Part shown: piece by piece, positions 34,101-46,100 of the stretch | How positions within the stretch are numbered: the first letter of the stretch is position 1 | How the letters are laid out: every line of letters begins with the position of its first letter | NCBI GenBank assembly: GCA_025267735.1 | Contig: CM046309.1 | Location: 60,329,319-60,393,318 of the forward strand | Reading direction: 5' to 3' | Source of the DNA: Mactra quadrangularis | Taxonomy: Eukaryota > Mollusca > Bivalvia > Venerida > Mactridae | Length of the DNA stretch: 64,000 nt | Position numbers and translations under genes: made by a program | Notes under the pieces: generated by a model | Told to the model about the DNA's origin: nothing | What the model saw: the letters and a program-made list of their open reading frames with translations, nothing else | Database searches by the model: none

Positions 34101-37100
34101 TAATAAACCGATGAGTTGGGCGGTAAAAATTAATTATTTTTATGATTAATTTGAACATTTGATATTTGATTCTTTGATACATAATTGTCCACCATGGGTT
34201 CAAGCAATCAGTGAGTACTTACAGTTCCTACACATTTAATGACAAATATTATTTACTTCCAAAGAAGTTTCTCTGCTCTAAATGGTTCAATGAGAGGATG
34301 AAACAACCATCTCTAAACTGTGATACTGATCTCTATCAGATAACGAGTGACGTGTCACATGATACAAGGAGACTGTTGTAAATCAGTGGCAGCTTCAGTC
34401 CATTGTCCCTGTTCAGAGATGGTTGCTTGTATTGTTCACTCCACAGAAACGAATCAAATAGCACATAACATAAATCTTTGGTTTAGCAGAAAATGGTCTT
34501 AACTCACTCTTTTCTTATATCGAGTTACAATCATTTTCTACTAAACCGGTAAATTGTAACTCAAAAAATGTAAGCAAATTTAATTGCAGTATGCATAATC
34601 AATTTTTCTCTAACTTTCACAAGTCTAAACTTTTTGAGGGCACTATATAAATGAAACAAAGTACACATCGCCGGCTTAGCGCAAAACACATGTCACCTGT
34701 TCTTTTTTTTTTACTAAGTTTTGACAGTTTTTAGCCAAGCGCATAACATAAATGTACATGTGTGATGATACATACCAATAGAATCTTGTAAGAAATGTGT
34801 TAGACGACTATTTCTGTATGGTACATGAGATCTTGATTGTTCGGCTAACGCTCCTAACACATCAGCTAGAGCTGAGAGTGATTTATTTATATGTGAGGCT
34901 TCCCTTAATGCAGCACCTGTCACACCAGACATACCTGAAATAATATCATATAAATATATATAACAAATATAAATATAATATAACATAATATAATATAATG
35001 ACATAATATAAAATAAATATAATATAAATATATCATAATATAGTTTAATACAATATAATATAGTATAATACAATATAATATAGTATAATATAATATGATA
35101 TAATATAAGAGTTTTGTACACGGTGTCAGCTCTATCTCTGCATTAAAAACATTTTCACGCGGCTTAAAAACTTCCCCATTCATAATACTCACTACAGTAC
35201 TTCTGTACTCATTATCAATTAAAATAGGTATTAGTACAGGGATTAATGAACAAATATGGAGTATTTAAACCAGCAGGGGTAAATGTATGTGCCACTGACA
35301 GTTGAAATAAAAGTTACCAATACATGTACTGGTATGTTGTACCAGGAGGCAATAAATATTGTATGGGACTCAGGCAACAGTAATTGAAGCTTCTTTTAAT
35401 TTTGGCCTGACAATTAAGTAAGTGTTGCTGAGCCAAGTAGAACAATTAAACCTCGTTAATCATAGCTTGACTCTGTATAATGTTTCAATCATTATGATAA
35501 TATAGATAATATATACATATAATTAACATCTTTAATATAATGTTCATGTATTCACAGGTGTACAAAGTTTATGTGTTTTTAAATCTGTCAGGTCAAAGGT
35601 TAATTATACCTCATAAATATTCATATAAGCAAATTAATTATGCATAGGGCATTCCTAATCATAGTGCAACAATGGGTCAGTGAAAGAACTTATCAACATT
35701 CTTGAGTATGATCATGTAGTTAGAATATTAATGCACTGATCCACTGTCGTCTCACATAGTTCATGTTTTAAGAATTAAGATGCAGACGATAAGATTTATT
35801 TTACATATGCTTTCTTCTGACAATAATTAATGTTGCATAGTTAGAATTAATCATATAGAGGATATTTGTCAACTTTGGTGTAAGATCGATTTTTATTTCA
35901 CCCAGTGAGTTCAGAAAACATATTTTCACGAGTGGCATAGCTACGAGTGATAATGTCACTTTCTGAGTTCACGAGTTGAAATAAAAATAATCTTACACCA
36001 AAGTTGACAAATATTCTGTTTCTTTCATGCTTAGTTTTGCATTTTATTTGATGTATTTAACACAAATTATAACGTGACGTCATTTCTACTCCAAGATGAC
36101 GTCATTTATCATCTAATGTGACGTCAAGAATGATGAAAATATAAGGTTATATTTTCACTACGATGAAAATATAAAATTTATATTTTCATCGTTTATTTCA
36201 TCGAATAACCAGACGTTTCAACGTAAAGCATGAAAGAAATAGTATTAATCCAGATCACAGCCAACTCTCTTGAACTCTCCTAAGCCCCAATTGAACAAAA
36301 AGCTAATCATAATCATAGCTAATAATATTGGCTTATGTCATATTCCAACTTCAACAAAAATATAGAATGTACCCACCATTGTGGTTTTATTTTCAATGTG
36401 CATTTTGTTAGGGTTTTTTTTCATTTCCTTGGTTTTCATTTTTGAACCTATGCAGTTTGCCAATCTATGTTGCTGACAGTATATTATAATTAAATGTAAA
36501 TAATGCATCATATACTATATATAGTGCAGAAATTGCTTGTGTCATATTTTGTATGCATTAAAATGATGGAGATGTAAAATTAACAAAATAAATGCAGTTA
36601 TAATTTACTAACATACTGTTACATAAGTATAATAAATCATATTGTAAAAGTAGAAGTTATGTGGACAATTTTGGTGTTCTGTTAAAGTGGGACTCAGCAA
36701 TCAATGCTAAGATTTTGTTTAGTTGAAACAAATTGAATATTATTAGCACTAATAGCAGAATTTTAAATTTCTATATTAAGATCAGGGTTTCCAAGCTGTT
36801 ATGATGTTATTTTTGTCCTGAAATTGGATAAATCACAGCAAGCCGTTTCATGAATATCGTAGATAGCAATGGTTAGCTAAACATGAACTGTATGGCAAGC
36901 TAGTCAGATATAAAATGAGGAAGTTGGCTAGCAGAGAATTTTAGATGGGGTTTTCATCAGACTTGCATTGGTCCAAAGGAGTCTGACACATAATGCCCTC
37001 TGAGCTCCCTGAGCTCCTTTTTTTTGCTCACGGAGCTCAGAAGGCTTTATGTGTCAGACCCCTTTGAATTGGTCATGATAATCTGTCCAAATATTGTCTG

Positions 37101-40100
37101 TGAACAATACAGTAATAGGTATATATTTATATGTTAATTACCTTACATAGGGATCCATTCCCGATTATAAATAGAAACATTGACAATGTAATTTATATTT
37201 ATATGTATATATGTATGATATCATAACTATGTACTATGTGCACAATTACCAAATAACATTCTGTTTTGTTCTGGTCTAGTTTAACAGAATAAATATAAAA
37301 CAACCTACCAACACATTCACTGCCAGCAAGATCAACTAGTTGTAGTTTAGTTTTTATAACAGCTGGTGTTGATGGGGCTTGTACTTCAACTTGGGCTGGT
37401 GTAAAACTTGGTGTCGTCATCAATGAGAGTGATCTCCCCCTTCTATCTCTACCACCAGGGGGCGCTGTAATAAAAAAACAGCAGCATGTTCATTTACCCT
37501 GAATGTTCCAAAACGTTCCGTAACAGAAGTGTCAGAACAACTCAACCCAAAGACAACTCAATCTCCTACTAACGGGTTGAGTTGTCCCAACTTTGAGTTG
37601 AGGTTTGCACGGGTTGAGTTGTCTTCGAGTTGAGTTCTCCCGTACCCATAACACTAGCTAACAGTCGTTACTGAACACGCATCAGTTAATATAGTTTATG
37701 TTTAAATGTGACCATATTCAATATTCCTTGCCCATTCAATATAATGTTGGAAGCATGTATTTTGTCCATGTTTTTAGGGAAGAAAAAATAAGGTGATCAG
37801 CTAAATTTTACACAAAATTTTGAAAATAAAGAAATAAATGAATAGGCTGTGAAATTGATGTAAAATATGTCTAAAGCTTCATGCAGTAATTCATAAATTA
37901 CAATCAAAGACAAAGATAACATGTACGGTATTTAATTCCCTGTTATAATGAAATAAATAAGCAATTTAGTACAAAAAGTAAAAACATATTTTAAGAAAAT
38001 ATATCATATTATCTATATATAAAAATTATGAAAGTGTAAAATATCCATCTCATAAACCTTCCATAACTGTATGCTAGCCAGGTATGGTTGTCAAGGAATA
38101 TGGAGCTTCCGTAATCCTAGACTTCGAGGCTAGGGCTATGGTTCAGCAACTCTAGCCACCGCCTTTCAGTAAATGTAGTTATTTTGTTACTGGAAATCAA
38201 ATCTTTTAAAGTTTGAGTTCTTCAATACATCGACACACTTTGTTACATTGTACAATGGTACAATCAAACACAGGTGAAAAGTTTTATAAAGTTTTACATG
38301 AAAAATTGCCAACCAACACAAACAAGGGTTACAGGGGTTAGGGGTTCAGGTAACAGCAAAATCAAATATATACAATAAAACATCACTCTGATATACAAAT
38401 GTATAAATGTTACAATAATGAATTGATGATGAAATATGATATAACTGGTCAAAGATAATGTGAGACATTCATTTGCATAAAGTATTTTTAGTTTTGTCTC
38501 CATGTACGCTACACCACCAATTTTTTATTCTTTTTACCTAATTTGTTGATCATTTTTCAAAACTGCAAATTATGTACCCGGTACATTCACAAATGAGTAA
38601 ACTGAATTCCGTATATTACCATATTGGTTTAATGACACTTTTTAAACAAATATATTCTTAAGCATGTATAAATGAAGATCTGAGCTGAAAGCTAAAACTA
38701 AGAAGCCAAATCAATACAAACTATAAAGCTGCCTGTTTGTTTACCTTCAAGTTGAAATAGAGAGTTTAATAATAGGACATATCTTTGACAAAATATATGG
38801 GTATGTTCTGTAAGGCGGTTGCTAGCTAGGGCTTCTTGAAAGCAATTTTTTGTAGCATAAGAGGTCTACACAACAGTTTGACCCTTTTGTCAAAATATAT
38901 GCACTATATAAAATGTATATCATTATTCTTGAAAAAGAAACACATTCCCACAGGAGGAAGCCATTTTGAAATGGCAGAAGTATTCCGAATGATAGGGCCA
39001 GCAAGTAAAAAACTTGCTACATATAGCTAGCTAGTGATTCAATTGCTTGATCATAGCAGACCATTCCTTAGGAAATCCATACCTAAGGTAGCGATACAAA
39101 GTCCTCGCCTCGGGGAACATGCCCTATGATATGCATAAGAGGTATGAACACAGTTGTCCGAGTAAAAAAAACAAACAGGCAGCTTTATCAAAATAACCAA
39201 GAAAAAATAACACCACAGATTTGTCAGCAGTGTTACTTTTCTTGGTTATTTTTTTATCATTTCAACACTTTATACCATGATGGTTACATTATTTTATTTC
39301 TTGCCTGATTTTGACTTCCAATTCATTGTATTGAACATTCCTGCAGAAATTTAAATATCAACTCTGTTACATTCAACTCATAACAAACAAAGTCTCTTAT
39401 TTCTTAAACAGTCAACAAATGATATCTGCCAATACATACAGGGCTTTTTTCAGTATTTGGGGAAGGGGCCTTAGGCCTTTTTTATACAGAACATTAGGGG
39501 AAATTTTATCGCAGTTTCATAGCTAGTGGAACAAAAAATCCAAGGTAAACTCCAAATTTGGGGATAACTGCATGATTTTAAAGAAATTTCATAAGGGAAG
39601 GCACCTGTAAATGGCCCCTGTTTCATAAGGAAAAAAAGGTCTGACATATGATAGTTCTATATTCAGAGTGTTTTTTTCTGACAATTTTTGAACTACATTT
39701 CTATTTCGTAGACCCCCTCCTAACTAGAATTCATCCTGATATACATACATCTTCAATATCAGTGGGACAGTGTAATCCCATGTTACTTCTTTATGTTTCA
39801 GTTTGATGTTGTATGTAATAATAATAAAGACTTTATTTATAGAGACAAAACAGGCAAAGCCCAACCTTCCCTGTGAGCCACTTAATACGTAATAAGCTCT
39901 CATTTTCTTTCAAAAGTTAGGCTAAAAATCCATGGTCTCAGCAGCGATTAAAAGCAGAACCTTCTTAGTCATAGGGGAACACTCTTCCACATTGATATAA
40001 AAGCTAGCTTTAAGATAAGGAAGCTAAAAATGTCATATAATACCTACATCTCTGCTACGCTTTTGATGAACGATTTCAATGAGCAGTGACAATAAACTGA

Positions 40101-43100
40101 TATTAAAAGTGACAATATAATAATAAACATGTACATTATGTATTGTAGTTAGACGTTGAAGGTTTATTTGTGTTTAGGGGTCATGTTAAGGGTTTCTTGG
40201 CCTCACCATTAGCCATATGTTCAAGTAATGCAGCCCTTACTGCAAAAGGGATACCACTTCCTGAGTCTAAAGAAAGGTAAAAAAACAAAAATATATTTAT
40301 AAAGACACAAATACTTTTACATAATAACATGTTATACAAAAAATACATAAATAATTACACGATCATATTCATAAAATAAGGCCACAACAAGTTGATCATA
40401 TGTTCTATGGATTAGCTGGCAACTTAATTTCGACGGTTTTTACAAAACAAATATTTTTATTTCCTTGCCCCCTCATAAGAATTTGGTCAAACTGCTATAT
40501 AAAGCAAGTGACTTAAGATTTTTTTTCTTCGCTCGCTTGCCCATTTTTCCAGAAAAATCCATAGAACACATGATCAATTTGTTGTGGCCTAAAATATCTA
40601 ACCATTATATTTTGGTTTTCTGAATACATTTACTAAATTGTAAGACTATTAAAATAACATTTATTACTAGCCAATTAAACAAACACTTTCCTTGTTAAAA
40701 CTTAACTAGATTTACATTTAAAACTACAAAACATACTCTACAACATGCAATTAGAGTACATGCAAACATTTAATTAAAATAAACATGCTTAAATAATCAC
40801 ATAAACATGCATTAGCAAGTAATATAGATTTGCAAATTGACTGGAGACAGAATTATATATTACATCAATGGGTAACTTTACTACAGCTAACTGATTTAGT
40901 TTTTGTTATTTAGTAAATGATATTTAAATTGATTTCCATTTCTCAGGTCAATTTGCATATGCTTAACTATACTGTATACTACATATTGTCTTATTTTAAT
41001 GTACATGCAATACATTTACTTGAAAGTATTAAATCCAAGATGAGTTATTTTTTTCATAGATTCAAAAATAGATAAACTTAAATAATATTAAGTTCACAAA
41101 CAATTTGATGTAACATAAAAATAACATTAACATCTAATCAAGGGAGGTAATGAGGTTAAAACTTTCTTTTAAAATTCATCATGGATTACATACCCTTAAT
41201 ATAAAAAGTAAATAGCAAGCATGCAAATCTGAAACCATGTACATTATAAATATATTCACAACATGCTGTATTAAGAAGTTTATGAATACACAGCAGATCT
41301 GGGCATGCTGTAAATCCTCTGAACACAAGTAAAATCTTTTTAAAACAAGAAATGTAATGTGGAAACCACATTAAATCTGGATTTAAAAACTTTAACCCAA
41401 AAATTACAAAGAGAAATAATCCATAATGATGCCAGGTAGAGTTGTGGTTACTGTCTAATTCTGTTCATGGCATGGTATGTTATCATTGTATGAAGTTTCA
41501 TAAAGATCTGACAATAAATGACAGAAATATTTGGTATAGAAAAACTTTGACTCAAAACTTTAACGCAATTGTTAACGACACCAAAGAAAAACCGCCCACC
41601 TGCCCGGGGTTTCGCCAAACTTTAAGCCGAATTTTTTCGTTGAAAAATCTGGCTAAAAACTAAAATCTAATAATTAAACACATAAACTGTCTTCATATCT
41701 ATTCATAATACATCAAGTGTTTAAGTTCAATATTGATCCAAAATCTAAATTTAGCAAAATAAAAAATCTACAATACAGTTACAAACAATAAATATCTTCA
41801 GCATAAATATAAAATATTAAATCTTTGTTTAACTACAATAGAAACCTTACCATTGTTTCCAACATCAAATTCTGAAATAATATTATGTCTTATACATAAA
41901 ATATTACTGTCATGTAATTATACATGTATATACGAGTGATAGCTCGGTGTATGACCATTGAATGGTAAAGGGGCATAACTCCAATAAGATGGCTAGGTGT
42001 CAAAATATATGACAATTTAAATTATTAAAGGGACATCACTCTAATGTAAAAATGTTAACTGGTATGATTATTGAACTCTACAAAGCCCTCCTAACCAGGT
42101 TAAAACATATCAAGTAGAAAATGGTTGACTTAGGGAACAGACATGCCCGTAACAAGCTACCCCACCCACTAAGGCCAACACTCTGTCATGGGTTATCACT
42201 TAAAACACACCTTGGTTGTATTTCAATGCTTTCATAAATGTACATACTATAGCCAATGCAGAAAATTTTTTCATGTTATCTTAGAATATAATCTGTAATG
42301 GCTAATTTAAGTACAAAGTTGGATTCTAATCCAAGGCTCCTGCCCGAACATCCATCAGCATCAGTGCCCATGCATCCCCCAACCATGCATTATATAGTGA
42401 TAAAGTAAAAGTGATAAAAGTTATGAAAATACAAATGTTATGAATCACAAATGCATAATATATTTATTAAGATAAAAGCCATCAAAAAAATATATATCAG
42501 CAAGTATAAAAGTGCAATCAGTATGATGCTAAAACAAAGAAAACAGTAATTACACAACAATAATAATGATGATGACTTTCTAGGCGACAAACTTCTACGA
42601 TGTAACCAATCTATTGTTATATATAAACAAACAAGACATTTATAAAAATTTATTGACAAATAATGAAGTGACACTGAATACATAAACAACTATCAGTATT
42701 GATATATTAAATTAAAAATACACATGATAATAATTATACATGGTGATTTCCATTGCAATGGGTTGTGACAATGGAGTGCAAGCTAGCATTTTTTTTGCTG
42801 GCAATACATAAAAATGACACATTTTAAATGCACTAAAAAGTGATTTCCTAAGGATTTTACAAAAGTGAAAATATAAAATGAGTGATTCGCTTTTGCTAAG
42901 TTCATACAAAAACTACAACTACTTCTAATACTAAATCATATACAGTGAGAAGAGAAATAAAACAACCATACCTCCAGCAGGGTCAGGAGAGGGCGGAGCT
43001 TGTGTTTTAGTGAAGAAACTAGGAGCCTCAGAATTAACAGTCAATGTAACAATAAGATGTGATCTACTGGAATGTTCATGTACGAGTGTAGCTGATTCTC

Positions 43101-46100
43101 TCCTAGTACGTAAACCATACTGTACATAGTGCATAACATCTTGTATCTTCACCACTTTCCTGTAATGTAAATACAGTGGAGTCTTGGAAAACCAGAACCA
43201 AAGAAAAACTGAATTATCACAAAACCTAACCATTTTGCAATCAAGTATTTTCTGGGCTTCTTTATTAAGCTGGTCTAAAAGTAAAACCTCAGAAACCGGA
43301 ACTTGGAAATTCCACTAACAAAACCTTAGTATCAATTCAATAAGTAATTCATTTCTATACATAACTGCAGAATACTGATCATTAGCACCATGTTAATCTC
43401 CTTTGTCATACTTTCAGTTAGATGGGAAACAACCCTGGAATGATTTATAAGGGAATTCTCCATCTTACCTTTTTAAGGGGTAAAGAGTCACATCCTAGGG
43501 TCTGCACATACCCCCTAATGCAGAGGACTGACCCTTGTTAAAGTTAAAATAATCATGATATACTTACTTTGATGTCAGTGTAGGTATATGTAGGGCCCCA
43601 TCAGCTCCTGTGATAACATCATGTTTAGCGTTAGGATCACCACTAAGTAGATCTCTGATATCATTGTTATATATCTCTACAACAGATACTTCAACACTGT
43701 GTGTACCTGGTGGCTTCTCTTCTAACAATCTGTATAACAAAAAATGTAATGTAGAAACCACATTAAGCCAGATTTAAAAACTTTAATGCAAATATTACCA
43801 AGGGAAATAATTCATAATAAAGGCAGGTAGAGTTGTGGTTGAATTCTGTTCATCACATGGTATGTTATCATTGTATGAAGTTTCATAAAGATCTGACAAT
43901 AAATGGCAGAAAAACGGTATATGGTAAAGAAAAACTTTAATGCAATTGTTAATGACACCTGACGCCCGCCCGCCCTCCAACCTGCCTGCCCGTGTGTCGC
44001 CAAACTATTACTAAAAATAAGTATATAATTTAATGTAAAACTTGTCTAAATACATGAATCTAAAGAAGGATGAGCTTTGTGCTCGTCGGTCAATCAATCA
44101 ACTCTTGTTTCCAACAGTAGATGAGACTGGTTGAGACATGAATGAAAATTGACAATTTTTTCACCTTAATGAAGTAGGGCTATTTCAAGTTGCGAAATAC
44201 AGAAGGGGAAAGTTTTAGAAAGTGAGTAAGTATTTGTCAACACAAAAATTTGCATTTCAATCAATAATGTCTTCCAAAATGAGTTCTAAAGTGTTAATTC
44301 TTTTTAGAGACAGAAGTAATTAAGATGAATTTATAAACTCAACACTTTTTGAAATTCTTACTTTATTAAATGTAGTTTGCATCATGAAATCTGTGTGTAG
44401 TCAGATTTTAAATGAGAATGAGTTTACAAATTACCTGAAGCCAACTGCCTAGCTCAAACCCAAGCAAAAAAAACCCAAATTACCTAAACAATTCTCTAGC
44501 TGCACGAGGTATAACACCCTCGTCTTTATGTGGTTCTGCTCTTAAGTGATAATCCTCATTTTTATGACTACCTAACATAGTATGTGTTTTACCACTGCCT
44601 GTCTGTCCGTACGCCATTATACATATATTATATCTGGAATAATAAATAGTAGACTTAAAAGTGTATACTAATTTATTTTATCTCGAAAATGAAACAAGTT
44701 CTTACAACTTGTTTCGAGTCCACTTCCTGGTCCCCCAGTAGTGAGCTAGTAGGGTAAAGTTTCTTGCTCAAGGAAACAACAAGGTAGGTTTTAGATGGGA
44801 TTCGAACCAACATTAAGCTGGCTATTCACAGATTACCAGTCCAATGTGTAACCATACATAGTGATAATCTAACAACATAATTGCAGACTAAGTAATAGAA
44901 GACATTGGTGTGTTACATAAACTAATACATGAAAAGTTAACTGATTTTTCATATATTGATATTCATTTCATGCTATAACAAAATATTGAACTTGAACTTG
45001 AAAAAGTGAAATGATAAGAAACAGGGCTAGACATTATTTTTTAAAGTAGGTCGCAGTGTTGGACAACCAGGTCCATGTTACTTGCCGAAACCAAATGTTC
45101 ACCAGCAGTAACAAGTTGGCCAAATAGAGATTATAATGAGCAATTGGACTACCCTTAATGTCAAGCCGTGAGAAAGATTTCAGATAAATAATAAAATAAA
45201 GGAGTTACCCATCTAGTAATGATGTAATCATTGGCTGTACTTCATCAAAAACTGAATCTTGTGCTTCTGATGGTGAATAAACTCTGAAATAATATAAGAT
45301 GAAGTTGAATATCATAAACATATATTGTAGGTAGAAATACACATCATTTACAACAGCCAGGTGTTCTTAAAGCCCCTTTACTAAATAGAACGCTGATAAT
45401 TGTCAAGTATCATGCTTTTGCTTAAAACTCATGCAAACATTCAATGAATATATAAAACGCATCTAAGATACAAAAAACACAAGTATTTGCTTCAGAACTT
45501 ATACTAATATTATCTTTAAATTAGCTATAAAACCCAACGTAATGACTGTACGGAAAATCACGGAACTCAACGAACTAGATCGGAACATCCCGTCGTGGCT
45601 AAAAATAACCACAACTTTAAATCTTAAATCAACAAATTTTCTGCTTTGATAAATACACGTTTTGTATAGTGAATTTCGTGCGAAAGCCAATTAAACTCAC
45701 GAAATCATGTAAATAGTTTCATACATGAACATATATTGACGGGAAAAAGAAACGAACCCATTAAGTCTTACGTTATACAAAAACGTTTGCTGATAGGCCA
45801 CGTTCAGGTAGAATGAGTGTAATGTCGGTAGGCCAAGACAACTAGATAATTTATATTTACGCCAACGACATTCGCGTAACAGATTTTCATGGCAGTATCT
45901 ACATCATGTGTGGTGAAAGATAACCGAGTATGTCAAATAAGTCGACAAACAACGGAAATCTTCTTGTTTGGCGTAAAGAGTTCTTAAGATATGCCACCGT
46001 CATCAACGTTTATCTCTCTGCTCGTATCATCGCGGCCGTGGTGTTGAAATAATGAAGAGCTCAGTAAGGATTCGCGTCTTGGCTTATGTAACGCCCTAAG

